The position numbers were made by a program, and so were the translations under genes. From JANRKF01 sp964518725 (GTDB taxonomy: Bacteria > Pseudomonadota > Alphaproteobacteria > Rickettsiales > SXRF01), in assembly GCA_964518725.1 (NCBI GenBank), contig CAZFKP010000010.1:1-64000 (forward strand): DNA of 64,000 nt, given 5' to 3'. A model generated the notes under the pieces. It was not told where the DNA came from, searched no databases, and worked only from the letters and a program-made list of their open reading frames with translations. Shown one piece after another: positions 40,989 to 50,677 of the stretch; position 1 is the stretch's first letter; each line of letters begins with the position of its first letter.

Positions 40989-43100
40989 TCAGGTGCCTGT
41001 CAGTTGTGCGATGAAAGCGGGGTTCTCCCGAACAAAAATACATTCAAACCGTGCACCTTTACCCGGCTCGGATTCAAGCTCGATCCGCCCACCATGCAAC
41101 TCAATGAAGCTTTTTACAATCGAAAGCCCAAGCCCGGTGCCGGAACGCTTGGCAGACTTGTTCTTGCCAATGTCCTGCACCTTGCCACGGTAGAATGTGT
41201 CGAAGATGGCATCCTGCTCGGATTCGGGAATACCGTGTCCTTCGTCCTGAACCCAGATGATGATTTCATCGTTCTTGAGTGCTTTGGCACCGAACGATAC
41301 CTTGTCGCCCTGGCTCGAATATTTAATAGCATTTGACAGCAGGTTGAAGAGGATCTGCTTAATGCGCGTCTCATCACCAAGCATGGTGCCAATTTTCGCT
41401 GGACACTCCACTTTGAGCTTGAGTCCATGCTCCCGCGCACGCTCCTGGATCAGCGAGCTGACTGATTTCATCATGGCCGCAATGTCGAACGGTGCCACTT
41501 CAAGGCGCATGTAGCCGGCTTCGATACTCGCAAGGTCAAGGATATCATTGATGAGCTGCATCAACCGCTGCGACGACTGGTGGATGCCTTCGACATATTC
41601 ACGCTGCTTTTCCGACAGCGTGCCGAAATATTCCTGCGACAGCATCTCCGAGAAGCCGGAAATCGACGTGAGCGGCGAACGCAATTCATACGACACGTTG
41701 GCCAGGAATTCCGATTTGAGCTTATCGGCTTCCTGCAGCGCATCGTTGCGCTCACGCAAGCTGCGCTCCACCAGCATCGAATCGGTGATGTCGAGATACG
41801 TAATCAGGTTCGCGCCATCGGGCAGCGGTACCTTGCGCCAGTCGATCATCTTGCCGTCGGCAAGCTCCAGTCGCTGGGCATGTGGCTCGCGCGATTGCAT
41901 CTGCCGGATGTGGTTCTGTTTGAAATTATCCCACTCCTCATAAAGATAAAGCGGCTTGCAGCGCTCAACAATATCGCGCACATGCGGCTCGGATTTCACC
42001 ATCTCTTCCGGAATATTCCACAGCCGCACATAGTTCGGATTCGACAGTTTCAACCGCCCATCTTCTCCAAACACCGCCACACCTTCATGTAGATTATCGA
42101 GCGTTTCACGTTGCACCGCGATCAACGTATTATACGAACGCTCGAGCGCCAGCCGATCGGTCACATCCTCATAGGCAAACATGACGCCACCCAGCGCATG
42201 CGGAATCGCCAGCACGCGCAGCGCCCGACCGTCCGGCAGGTAGAAAAATTCTTCTTTTGAATTGATCAGGTCGCGGAACAGCTTGATCTGTTGTTGCTTG
42301 AACAGCTGAAAATTCGCCTGTTCCGGAAGCTTGCGCCGTTCGCGCAGCTGTTCCAGGATTTCACCGTAGGTCGGCTGGGAATCCAGCCACATCTCATCGA
42401 ATTTCCACAAAGCGACGAAGGCATAGTTGAAAGATTTGAGACGCATGTCCGAACCATAAATCGCCATCGCCGATGCCGAGCTTTCAAGGAAATCGTTCAT
42501 CGCCGAATTGTGGCGCGTAAGGTCTTCCTTGAGCGCATCCACTTCCGAACGGTCGAGTGCACAGCCCACCGTCGTGCCATCCGCCGCAATCGGAATTTCT
42601 ATCAAATCATACAGTTTTCGCTCGCCGCCAATGATGATATGGCGCCGCTCGGTCACCGACTTGCCGTCTTCAATTGCTTGCTTCGCCTGAGCCAGCATTT
42701 TTTTATCCAGCTCCGGCACGCGGCCATCATGGAAGATCGAGCCTTCGACCGCAGTTTCATAGGCCTGGTTATGATGTATAATCCGAAGTTCAGCATCACG
42801 ATGCCAGATCGGGTAAGGGATTGCATCCAGCGCCCGGTGTGCTTCATGAAGTTGTTCAGTCAGGCGGTTCTTCTCCTGCTGCACACGCTCAATCTCGCGC
42901 TGGAGGAAACCCAGCTCCTGCGTGCTGGCCACCAGCATACCGCGCTGCTTACGCCGCGAAATATCATAGACGAACAGCGCAAGGATCACGGCCAGAAAAC
43001 TGCCGACCACCACCGGGTAGGCCGCCAACGCCTCTTTGTCAGCGGCACAGGCGGGGACAGCAAGCAGCAGCAATGGTAACGCAACACGCACACGGATCAT
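40989..43100 (-). CDS. divL: DivL-like tyrosine pseudo-histidine kinase
   Basis: A 703-residue membrane-anchored kinase-like protein: N-terminal signal/TM segments (about 5-50), a coiled-coil, three PAS-like domains (about 90-190, 205-310, 330-440), HisKA and HATPase. The phospho-acceptor position carries Tyr (residue 471; ANVSYELRSPLTSISGF), where histidine kinases have His; this is the defining feature of Caulobacter DivL, which signals to CckA-CtrA instead of acting as an ordinary kinase. The ATP-lid and G boxes (NLLSNAIKYSS, DEGHGIP, GTGLGLSIV) are intact. An in-frame ATG at 43124 would add 8 residues. Its linkage to purU is unexplained. Confidence 0.85.
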   Translation of the reverse strand: MIRVRVALPLLLLAVPACAADKEALAAYPVVVGSFLAVILALFVYDISRRKQRGMLVASTQELGFLQREIERVQQEKNRLTEQLHEAHRALDAIPYPIWHRDAELRIIHHNQAYETAVEGSIFHDGRVPELDKKMLAQAKQAIEDGKSVTERRHIIIGGERKLYDLIEIPIAADGTTVGCALDRSEVDALKEDLTRHNSAMNDFLESSASAMAIYGSDMRLKSFNYAFVALWKFDEMWLDSQPTYGEILEQLRERRKLPEQANFQLFKQQQIKLFRDLINSKEEFFYLPDGRALRVLAIPHALGGVMFAYEDVTDRLALERSYNTLIAVQRETLDNLHEGVAVFGEDGRLKLSNPNYVRLWNIPEEMVKSEPHVRDIVERCKPLYLYEEWDNFKQNHIRQMQSREPHAQRLELADGKMIDWRKVPLPDGANLITYLDITDSMLVERSLRERNDALQEADKLKSEFLANVSYELRSPLTSISGFSEMLSQEYFGTLSEKQREYVEGIHQSSQRLMQLINDILDLASIEAGYMRLEVAPFDIAAMMKSVSSLIQERAREHGLKLKVECPAKIGTMLGDETRIKQILFNLLSNAIKYSSQGDKVSFGAKALKNDEIIIWVQDEGHGIPESEQDAIFDTFYRGKVQDIGKNKSAKRSGTGLGLSIVKSFIELHGGRIELESEPGKGARFECIFVRENPAFIAQLTGT

Positions 43101-43174
43101 GCATCGAACATAACCTTGCCGCATGCTTATGCAACAAAAACCATCGGGGGGGGTAATCCGGTAGTAAGAAGTAT

Positions 43175-44542
43175 CTAGTTCTTCTTATATTCACCGTCGT
43201 TCAGCCAACTCCGGTGGTTTTCCGGCTTGCCGAGATAGTAGCCCTGCAGGTAATCGACCCCCATCTCCATCAGGATCTTGGCGATTTCGCCGTTCTCAAC
43301 AAACTCGGCCACCGTCTGCAGCCCGAAGCCACGGGCGAAGTTCATCAGCGTTCTGACAAAGAACTGGTTATCGGCGCTCTGGGCGATGTCCTTAACGAAC
43401 GCGCCGTCGATTTTGACGAGGTCGACCGACAGCGCTTTCAACTGGCGGAAGCTGGTGTAGCCCGAACCGAAATCATCGAGCGCCACCAGGCAACCCATGG
43501 ATTGCAGGCTGGCGACAAAATAAGCGGCGCGGCGCAGGTCCCGGTGCACGGCAGTCTCGGTGATTTCTACCGTCAGGCGCGAAGCGATGTCCGGCGCATC
43601 TTTTAACAGCTCGGTAATGTGATCGAGCCATGCCGGATTTTCCGTCGTCACGTTGGAAACGTTGAATGCCAGGTGCAGCTCCGGTGCATGACGGAGTTCT
43701 TCAATTACCATTTCCATCACCATCGTATCGATCATGCCGATCATGCCCATCTTCTCCGCGATGGGGATGAGCGCGCCGGCGGAACTGATCTGCCCGGCCT
43801 GGTTCACCATACGCAACAATGCTTCATAGTGGTCGACCTTGCCGGTTTTGGCATTGATGATCGGCTGGTAGGCAAGCCGCAGGCGTTTTTCCTTGTAGGC
43901 ATTGTACATGTAGTTGGCCAGACCCATCTGCTGGCGGCACTGGTCAGCTTCCGAACGCAACATTTCGTAAGTGCGGTGTGGCAAGGCCTGCATGCTGTTT
44001 ACTGCGGCATAGGCTTTATCAAGCGCATCGTGTGCACTGGTCGTTTCGGACGGGAAACACACACTGCCGATCGTTCCGATGATATGCAGCGAGGCCGTAG
44101 AAAAATTGTCGCGGCCGAAATTCATGATGGCGTTGTGAATGCGGGTGGCAAGCACATTGACATCTTCCAGATAGCGGTCGGTGACGATAACGCCGAGCTG
44201 GTCGCGTTGCAGGCGCTGCACCACATCGCCCTCACGCACAATCGACGCAACGATTTTGGTCAAATCATGCACCACAATTTCTGAAACATCGTGACCATAG
44301 GCATTGATAATCATCGCCAGGTTGGTGATGGAAACCAGAAGCAGCGCACCGGACGTATGTTCGCGGATGACTCCCTGAATCGCCGTCTCCAGCGCATTGA
44401 CGAAATCAGACGGGTAAAAATCGCAACCCGGGTAATGCGGCGCAGGCAAATGCAGGTCGTCTCCACCTAGCGAGAAAGACGGACTATCAGTATCTGACCT
44501 TGTTTTACGGGATGACTGATCATCCGGGCTTGTGTACAGCAT
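43175..44542 (-). CDS. Cyclic-di-GMP phosphodiesterase with degenerate GGDEF
   Basis: A 455-residue cytoplasmic protein. Residues about 45-190 are a GGDEF-like domain whose active site reads RDQLG, so it is no cyclase. Residues about 205-445 are an EAL domain with all catalytic motifs: YEALLRM, FNVSN, EITET, DDFGSGY, KIDGAFV, AEFVEN and QGYYLGKP. It should hydrolyse c-di-GMP to pGpG. No sensory or membrane domain is present, and it is transcribed in the same direction as divL. Confidence 0.9.
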   Translation of the reverse strand: MLYTSPDDQSSRKTRSDTDSPSFSLGGDDLHLPAPHYPGCDFYPSDFVNALETAIQGVIREHTSGALLLVSITNLAMIINAYGHDVSEIVVHDLTKIVASIVREGDVVQRLQRDQLGVIVTDRYLEDVNVLATRIHNAIMNFGRDNFSTASLHIIGTIGSVCFPSETTSAHDALDKAYAAVNSMQALPHRTYEMLRSEADQCRQQMGLANYMYNAYKEKRLRLAYQPIINAKTGKVDHYEALLRMVNQAGQISSAGALIPIAEKMGMIGMIDTMVMEMVIEELRHAPELHLAFNVSNVTTENPAWLDHITELLKDAPDIASRLTVEITETAVHRDLRRAAYFVASLQSMGCLVALDDFGSGYTSFRQLKALSVDLVKIDGAFVKDIAQSADNQFFVRTLMNFARGFGLQTVAEFVENGEIAKILMEMGVDYLQGYYLGKPENHRSWLNDGEYKKN

Positions 44543-44710
44543 TCGCCCCCAATATCCCCCTATTGAAGCTGGCTATCCACCAATACTGGCATAAATTGGT
44601 AAACATTGATTAAAATTGTAGTTAATATTCCCATAATTTTTGAGGTTTTTGGTTCTGGATATGGGACAGATAGCCCTCGGATCCTAGCATGTTTTATCAT
44701 TGTTCGGCAG

Positions 44711-45532
44711 CTAAATCATTGCCAGCCATGGAAACACCCCGACCCATTGGTTGGTAATAAAAATATTTTTGCACGATACGGGGTTATCCAACTCTACCGA
44801 CCAAACCTGCCAGAAAAGCTGTGTCGCCAAAACAAGAAGCAAACCCCATGCAGGCGGCGCGTGCGGTGCCAATAGCACGAGGCTGGAAATAAATATCCCA
44901 TAACACCCGGCAACACATAATTTCGTGCGCCGCCCCAGCCGCAGGGCGGTTGATTTCACCCCTGCCTTTATATCGTCTTCTTTATCCTGGTGTGCATAGA
45001 TGGTGTCATAACCAAGCGTCCAGAAAACACATCCGGCATAGAGCAACAGCGCCGGCCACGCCAACGTACCATGCACCGCCACCCATCCCAGCAGCGCGCC
45101 CCAGTTAAACGTCAGCCCAAGGAACAGCTGCGGCCACCAGGTGATGCGTTTCATCAGCGGATATAACACAACCAGCGGCAAGGCAAGCGCCGACCAGCAT
45201 ACCACTTCCCTGCCAAGCATGACAGCGATGCCAAACGCAATAGCAAGAAGCACTGCCAGCAGCATACCGGCCTGCCGCATGGAAAGCTCGCCACTGGCCA
45301 ACGGACGGTTTTTCGTGCGCTCCACCTGCCGGTCGAAATTGCGATCCGCCATGTCGTTGATAATGCAGCCGGCAGAACGCATCACCACCGCACCGAGCGC
45401 AAACAACGCATAGACCAGAAACCGTTTTTCCCCGGCCAGCGCCAGCGACCACCAGCATGGCCATAGCAACAGCCAGTTGCCCACCGGCTGGTGCAGGCGC
45501 ATCAGGCGCAAATAACGGTTGGTGAAGATCAT
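44711..45532 (-). CDS. ubiA: 4-hydroxybenzoate polyprenyltransferase
   Basis: A 273-residue integral membrane prenyltransferase of ubiquinone synthesis. Eight-nine helices; the two Asp-rich motifs are NDMADRNFDRQVERTKNRPL (about 59-78) and YDTIYAHQDKEDD (about 175-187). It starts 23 bp from the divergent rsmE, so their promoters must overlap. Confidence 0.94.
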   Translation of the reverse strand: MIFTNRYLRLMRLHQPVGNWLLLWPCWWSLALAGEKRFLVYALFALGAVVMRSAGCIINDMADRNFDRQVERTKNRPLASGELSMRQAGMLLAVLLAIAFGIAVMLGREVVCWSALALPLVVLYPLMKRITWWPQLFLGLTFNWGALLGWVAVHGTLAWPALLLYAGCVFWTLGYDTIYAHQDKEDDIKAGVKSTALRLGRRTKLCVAGCYGIFISSLVLLAPHAPPAWGLLLVLATQLFWQVWSVELDNPVSCKNIFITNQWVGVFPWLAMI

Positions 45533-45555
45533 GGGCTAGGTTATATCAGCTCTGT

Positions 45556-46317
45556 ATGATCGAACACAACCCTTCCATTCGACTGCACATCGTCGAGCCA
45601 CTCGCAACCGGCGCACGCATCCTGCTGGATGAAGCCCGGAGCCATTATGTCCGCCACGTCATGCGCCTAGCCGAAGGCGATGCGATTGCGGCATTCAACG
45701 CCGAGTCAGGCGAATGGAATGCCACCGTCGAATTCCAGGGCAAGCGCGCCGTGCAGATTTCCATCGGCAGGCAACGTGCACTTCCGCGCTCCTGCCCCGA
45801 TGTATGGCTCGCTTTTGCTATGATTAAAAACAAAAGCGAACTGGTAGTAGAAAAAGCGACCGAACTCGGCGTGCGTGAGATCCACGCCATCGTCACCCAG
45901 CACGGTGTCGTCAAAAACTTCAATATCGACAAGCTGGCCGCCCACGCCATCGAAGCCGCCGAACAATGCGAACGGCACGACGTACCGACCATCCATACCC
46001 ACAAAAACCTCGCGGCGTTCCTCGGTAACCACCCGGCTGACCGCACCCTGCTGTATGGCGACGAAACCGGCCACGGCAAGCCGCTTCCCGACGTGCTCGC
46101 GAATCATCCGGGTAAAAAATTCAGCCTGTTGGTCGGGCCGGAGGGTGGATTTTCCGCCGACGAGCACCATATACTCCGCTCGGTACCGTTCGCTATAGGA
46201 TTCGGGATGGGGCCGCGCATCCTGCGTGCAGACACGGCGGCAGTTGCCGGGCTCGCCTGCCTGCAATCCATCTATGGTGATTGGGCTGAACCACCGCATT
46301 TCAAAGGAACTTCATGA
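45556..46317 (+). CDS. rsmE: 16S rRNA (uracil1498-N3)-methyltransferase
   Basis: A 253-residue SPOUT methyltransferase: N-terminal PUA-like domain (HYVRHVMRLAEGD), then the trefoil-knot core with KATELGVREI, AAEQCERHDVP, LVGPEGGFSADE and GPRILRADTAAVAGL. The stop overlaps the gshA start (ATGA). Confidence 0.94.
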   Translation: MIEHNPSIRLHIVEPLATGARILLDEARSHYVRHVMRLAEGDAIAAFNAESGEWNATVEFQGKRAVQISIGRQRALPRSCPDVWLAFAMIKNKSELVVEKATELGVREIHAIVTQHGVVKNFNIDKLAAHAIEAAEQCERHDVPTIHTHKNLAAFLGNHPADRTLLYGDETGHGKPLPDVLANHPGKKFSLLVGPEGGFSADEHHILRSVPFAIGFGMGPRILRADTAAVAGLACLQSIYGDWAEPPHFKGTS

Positions 46318-47537
46318 CCGACATCCTGACCACACTGCGAACCCTCTACGAGAAACGTGGCGACGATATTGAAGCATGGTTTGGTGAACAACGTAAACAC
46401 GCCGCACCGTTCTTTTATACGTCGGTCGACCTGCGCCACTCCGGCCTCCGACTCGCCCCAGTTGACACCAACCTTTACCCTGCCGGGTTCAACAACCTGT
46501 CACAGGCCGGTCGCATGCGCGCCACCCGCTATGCCGCCAGCATGCTTGCCGAATCCATTCCGCATGCGAAACGCATTCTCATTGTGCCGGAAAACCACAC
46601 GCGCAACCTGGGTTATCTTGAAAACCTACACGTGCTGGCGACCATCCTGGCGAACGCGGGTTATGAAACGCGCATCGGCAGCCTGACCACCGAAGAGCCG
46701 CTATTGCTCGCCACGCTCTCAGGAAAAGAAATTACCGAGTTCCCATTGGAGAAATGCGGCAATGTTCTGGCCACACGCGACGGGTTCGTGGCTGATGCCA
46801 TCATACTCAACAATGATTTAAGCAGCGGCATGCATCCGCTGCTGGAAGGGCTGCTCCAACCGGTGCTCCCACCGCCGCAGATGGGCTGGCATCGCCGCCG
46901 CAAAAGTGTGCACTTCACTGCCTACCAGAAACTTGCAAACGATTTCTCGGAGCGTTTTGGCCTCGACCCATGGCTGATCGCCGCCGAATTCCACCAATGC
47001 GGCATGGTCGATTTCAAGGAACGCACGCGGCTGGAATGCGTCGCTAAATCGATCGACGAAATTATCGCCACTGCCCGCCGCAAGCACAACGAATACGGCA
47101 TCAACGAAGATCCCTACGTATTTATCAAGGCCGACTCCGGCACCTACGGCATGGGCATCATGACTGTGAAAAACGGCGCCGAAGTATTGGAGCTAAATAA
47201 AAAAGACCGCAACAAAATGCAGGTCGTCAAAGAGGGCGCCCGGGTAAGTGAAGTCATCATCCAGGAGGGCATCCACACCATCGACACCGTGGATGGCAAA
47301 CCCGCCGAGCCGATGGTCTACATGATCGACGGGCTGCCGGTCGGTGGCATGTACCGCGTGAACGGTGGCCGCGACGCGATGAACAACTTAAACGCTGCCG
47401 GAATGGAATTTGTCGGCATGTGCGATGAAATGGAAACCTCCGACGTCGAACGCAAATCGGTGCGTGAATGCGATTTCCGCGCCTATGGCATCATCGCCGC
47501 GCTGGCCGCACTCGCCAGCGCACAAGAACGGTACTGA
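46314..47537 (+). CDS. gshA: Glutamate-cysteine ligase, alphaproteobacterial type
   Basis: A 407-residue protein of the GshA family distinct from E. coli GshA. It has SVDLRHSGLRLAPVDTNLYPAGF near the N-terminus, PENHTRN and an ATP-grasp-like KADSGTYGMGIMTVKNG, with EPMVYMIDGLPVGGMYRVN. It makes gamma-glutamylcysteine, the first step of glutathione synthesis; gshB is not in the window. It is coupled with rsmE upstream and followed 11 nt later by bolA. Confidence 0.9.
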   Translation: MTDILTTLRTLYEKRGDDIEAWFGEQRKHAAPFFYTSVDLRHSGLRLAPVDTNLYPAGFNNLSQAGRMRATRYAASMLAESIPHAKRILIVPENHTRNLGYLENLHVLATILANAGYETRIGSLTTEEPLLLATLSGKEITEFPLEKCGNVLATRDGFVADAIILNNDLSSGMHPLLEGLLQPVLPPPQMGWHRRRKSVHFTAYQKLANDFSERFGLDPWLIAAEFHQCGMVDFKERTRLECVAKSIDEIIATARRKHNEYGINEDPYVFIKADSGTYGMGIMTVKNGAEVLELNKKDRNKMQVVKEGARVSEVIIQEGIHTIDTVDGKPAEPMVYMIDGLPVGGMYRVNGGRDAMNNLNAAGMEFVGMCDEMETSDVERKSVRECDFRAYGIIAALAALASAQERY

Positions 47538-47548
47538 AAGGAATCCGC

Positions 47549-47833
47549 ATGTCGATCGCCACCACCATGGAACAGAAACTCACTGCCTATTTTACGCCAA
47601 GCTTCCTGCGTATCATCAACGACAGCGCAAAGCACGCCGGTCACCTACCGGAGGATCTGGATGAAAGCCACTTAGGCATTGTCATCGTGTCAGAAAAATT
47701 CGCCGGGCTCTCACGCGTTGCCCGCACCCGGCTTGTCTACGATCTGCTTGCGGATGAAATCGCGAAAATCCACGCCGTCACCACCCTCAAGACGTTTACG
47801 CCGGAAGAATACGCCTCGCTGAGAATTATTTAA
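47549..47833 (+). CDS. BolA family protein
   Basis: A 94-residue BolA/IbaG-like protein: ESHLGIVIVSEKFAGLSRVA, RLVYDLLADEI, the conserved IHAVTTLKTFTPEEY with the invariant His. These proteins partner monothiol glutaredoxins in [2Fe-2S] handling, which fits its position directly after gshA. AAAGGAA lies 6 nt before the ATG. Confidence 0.9.
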   Translation: MSIATTMEQKLTAYFTPSFLRIINDSAKHAGHLPEDLDESHLGIVIVSEKFAGLSRVARTRLVYDLLADEIAKIHAVTTLKTFTPEEYASLRII

Positions 47834-47869
47834 TACCCATTTGCGATCAATGCATAGCAAATGGGTATT
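47832..47869 (+). terminator. 13-bp perfect hairpin overlapping the bolA stop
   Basis: AATACCCATTTGC pairs perfectly with GCAAATGGGTATT around a 12-nt loop; the stem begins inside the TAA stop codon. Only AAAA follows on the plus strand; on the minus strand the stem is flanked by TTAA. A second palindrome, GCAATCAAT-AG-ATTGATTGC, lies at 47917-47936 near the 3' end of the convergent peptidase gene. Confidence 0.6.
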
Positions 47870-47940
47870 AAAATCGCCGCCGAAAGCGCGATTTTGCGCG
47901 GCGTAGCCAGCGTAACGCAATCAATAGATTGATTGCAAAA

Positions 47941-49155
47941 TTATTTAAGCTCACCCAGCATAATCCGGGTGGGATTGCCACTATGGATGAGCATGGCAAG
48001 CGCCTGGATATCTTCTCTCGTCACCGCGTCAATCTTTGCGACAATGTCCGGAAGCTGCTTGTATTCACCGTACATTAGTAAGTGGCGGCCGATCCACCCA
48101 GCAACCGTCTGCGATCCCTCGCGTGACATCAGCAACTCGGCCTTGCCCTGATTTTTCGCACGCGTCAGCTCGGCATCGGTCACTCCGTGCTCCATGCGTG
48201 CAACTTCGCTGCCAAGGATACGCGCCAGCTCTTCTGCTTTGTCCGGCGACGTCGCCGCGTAAATACCAAGCACGCCAACATCGGCATAGGCATTGCCCAT
48301 CGCATACACGGAATAGGCAAGGCCGCGTTTCTCACGCACCTCCTGGAACAGGCGCGACGACATGCCGCCGCCAAGGATGCCGGCATAAAGCTGGAGCGCA
48401 TAATAACGTGCATCGTGCATCGAGACCGCCGGGAAACCAAGCGCCACATGCACCTGTTCGTGGTCGGTCACTACCCGGCATTCACCACCACCATACACCG
48501 CGACGGGTGCGACGGGTGCCGCCGGTGCCGCCGGCATGGTAAAATACCGTTCCACCATCGAAACAAATTTATGGTGGTCAATATTACCTGCCGCCGACAC
48601 CACCATGTTCGTGGGCACATAATGCCGCGCCATGTACCCTATCACATCGTCGCGACAATATGCCGCTACCCGCTCCGGCGTGCCGAGGATCGAGCGCCCA
48701 AGCGGCTGGCCGGGAAAGGCCTTATCGTCGAAACAATCAACCGCCAGATCCTCCGGCGAGTCCTGATGCATGGCAATTTCCTGGATGATGACTTCTTTTT
48801 CCTTCGCCAGCTCATCCTCAGCAAAGGTCGAGTTCTGCATGATGTCTGCAAGGATTTCGGTAGCAAACGCCACATCCTGCTTCAGCACCTTGGCGTAATA
48901 AACCGTCAGCTCCATCGAAGTGTAGGCATTGAGCTGCCCGCCGATATTATCGAACGCCTCCGCGATGTCTTTCGCGCTTCTAGTTTTCGTGCCCTTAAAC
49001 GCCATGTGCTCCAGCAAATGCGAGATGCCGTTTTCCGATTCGTGCTCGTAGCGCGCACCGACACCGACCGACACGGCAAGCGACACCGTCTCCACGCTGG
49101 GCAGAAATTCCGTGGCCACACGCAGGCCATTGTTTAACGTCGTCAGATGGTACAT
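47941..49155 (-). CDS. M16 family zinc peptidase (MPP-beta-like)
   Basis: A 404-residue pitrilysin-clan peptidase closely resembling mitochondrial processing peptidase beta. The inverted zinc motif HLLEHMAFKGT is at about 47-57, with the third ligand in EKEVIIQEIAMHQDSPED. Residues 200-404 form the second, inactive M16 half. Alphaproteobacterial members are soluble or periplasmic processing peptidases. It follows thrC by 3 nt. Confidence 0.92.
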   Translation of the reverse strand: MYHLTTLNNGLRVATEFLPSVETVSLAVSVGVGARYEHESENGISHLLEHMAFKGTKTRSAKDIAEAFDNIGGQLNAYTSMELTVYYAKVLKQDVAFATEILADIMQNSTFAEDELAKEKEVIIQEIAMHQDSPEDLAVDCFDDKAFPGQPLGRSILGTPERVAAYCRDDVIGYMARHYVPTNMVVSAAGNIDHHKFVSMVERYFTMPAAPAAPVAPVAVYGGGECRVVTDHEQVHVALGFPAVSMHDARYYALQLYAGILGGGMSSRLFQEVREKRGLAYSVYAMGNAYADVGVLGIYAATSPDKAEELARILGSEVARMEHGVTDAELTRAKNQGKAELLMSREGSQTVAGWIGRHLLMYGEYKQLPDIVAKIDAVTREDIQALAMLIHSGNPTRIMLGELK

Positions 49156-49158
49156 GAA

Positions 49159-50541
49159 TCAGATTTTCTCAATCACGGTTTTCACCGCCGCCACATCGTT
49201 GGCCACGGTTTCGTAGTTTTCTTTGCGGGAAAAAAGATCCAAAAGATGCTCCGGCAACGCTGGATTCATGCCACTGGCCGCCTTCACCGCATCCGGGAAT
49301 TTCGCCGGATGGGCGGTGGCCAACACCACAAGCGGCGTCGCGGCGTCGCGGCGCGCATGCTGCCCAACATACACCCCGACCGCCGTATGCGGATCGAGCA
49401 ATTCGCCGGTGGTTTCATACCACTCTTTGATGGTCGTCGTCGTCGTCGCATCATCACACCGCCCCGCCGCGAATTCACGGGTAAGCCGCGCGTAAGCATT
49501 CTCACTCAAGGTCAGTGATTTTTTAGCGCGGAACTCCGCCATCATCTCCGCAAGCTGCTTGCCATCACGATCATAGAGATCGAACAACAGCCGCTCGAAA
49601 TTACTCGATATCTGGATATCCATGGAAGGCGACAGCGACGGCGACACACCCTGCATGCCGTAGGTTCCGGTCGCAAGCGTACGCGCCAGAATATCGTTTT
49701 TATTCGTCGCAATAATCAGCTGGTCAACCGGCAACCCCATGCGCTTGGCAATATAACCGGCATAAATATCGCCGAAATTCCCGGTCGGCACGGCAAACGA
49801 AATCGCCCGCGACGGCGCGCCAAGCGAGAGTGCCGCATAAAAATAATACACCACCTGTGCGAGAATGCGCGCCCAGTTGATGGAATTCACCGCCGTGAGG
49901 TGATGCTTCGCGCGGAACTCATGATCGTTAAACAGGGTTTTTACCATGTCCTGGCAATCGTCGAACGTGCCCTCCACCGCGAGGTTGTGGACATTGGCAT
50001 CAGCAATCGTCGTCATCTGGCGACGCTGCACGTCCGATACACGGCCTTTCGGATGCAGGATCACAATGTCCATATTACCACGTCCGGCGCATCCGGCGAT
50101 CGCCGCCGAGCCGGTATCGCCCGAGGTCGCTCCGATGACTACCACATGTTCCTTGCGCTTGGAAAGAATGTGGCCAAGCAGGCGACCTAAAAATTGCAGC
50201 GCGAAATCTTTGAACGCCAGCGTCGGGCCATGGAACAGTTCGAGCAAGAACGTCGAATGGTCGAGCTGCTTAAGCGGCGCAATCGCCGTGTGGCGGAACC
50301 CAGCATAGGCATCGTCGATGAGTTTTTTCAGTACCGCCTTGTCCATGTCGCCGGTGAAGCGCGAGATGATCGCAAGCGCGAGATCAGGGTAGGACAACCC
50401 ACGCAGCGCCGTAATTTCCGGCATGGAAAACACCGGGATGGTTTCCGGCACATACAACCCGCCATCGCTGGCCAACCCGGCAAGGACGACTTCTTCAAAA
50501 TTCAAGACGGGGGCACTTCCGCGCGTGGAGATATATTTCAT
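49159..50541 (-). CDS. thrC: Threonine synthase
   Basis: A 460-residue PLP enzyme converting O-phosphohomoserine to threonine. It starts MKYISTRGSAPVLNFEEV; the PLP Lys is in HGPTLAFKDFALQFLG (about 105), with GATSGDTGSAA and FAVPTGNFGDIYAGY for phosphate binding. ATG 50541 is the family start; an upstream in-frame extension lacks homology. The thrC-M16 peptidase pair is a conserved alphaproteobacterial arrangement. Confidence 0.95.
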   Translation of the reverse strand: MKYISTRGSAPVLNFEEVVLAGLASDGGLYVPETIPVFSMPEITALRGLSYPDLALAIISRFTGDMDKAVLKKLIDDAYAGFRHTAIAPLKQLDHSTFLLELFHGPTLAFKDFALQFLGRLLGHILSKRKEHVVVIGATSGDTGSAAIAGCAGRGNMDIVILHPKGRVSDVQRRQMTTIADANVHNLAVEGTFDDCQDMVKTLFNDHEFRAKHHLTAVNSINWARILAQVVYYFYAALSLGAPSRAISFAVPTGNFGDIYAGYIAKRMGLPVDQLIIATNKNDILARTLATGTYGMQGVSPSLSPSMDIQISSNFERLLFDLYDRDGKQLAEMMAEFRAKKSLTLSENAYARLTREFAAGRCDDATTTTTIKEWYETTGELLDPHTAVGVYVGQHARRDAATPLVVLATAHPAKFPDAVKAASGMNPALPEHLLDLFSRKENYETVANDVAAVKTVIEKI

Positions 50542-50677
50542 ATTTTCAGGATAACAGCGAATATGCGTGTCACGGAAGGGCGAAAATGCATTTTTTAAAA
50601 AAAATCTTTCAGCCATAGTTGACAGGTAACGCGCTTTACTATAAAAATTAACTGAATTTAACTAAAGGCCAGCCCAT

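Noticed and set aside
44617..44640. CtrA site upstream of the EAL gene
   Set aside because: The spacing between the TTAA halves is 8 rather than 7 bases.
48187..49137. 316-codon plus-strand frame within the M16 peptidase gene
   Set aside because: Antisense shadow, rich in His and Arg, with no domain and no start signal.
50648..50665. CtrA site upstream of the 170-aa hypothetical gene
   Set aside because: The TTAA halves are separated by 6 rather than 7 bases.
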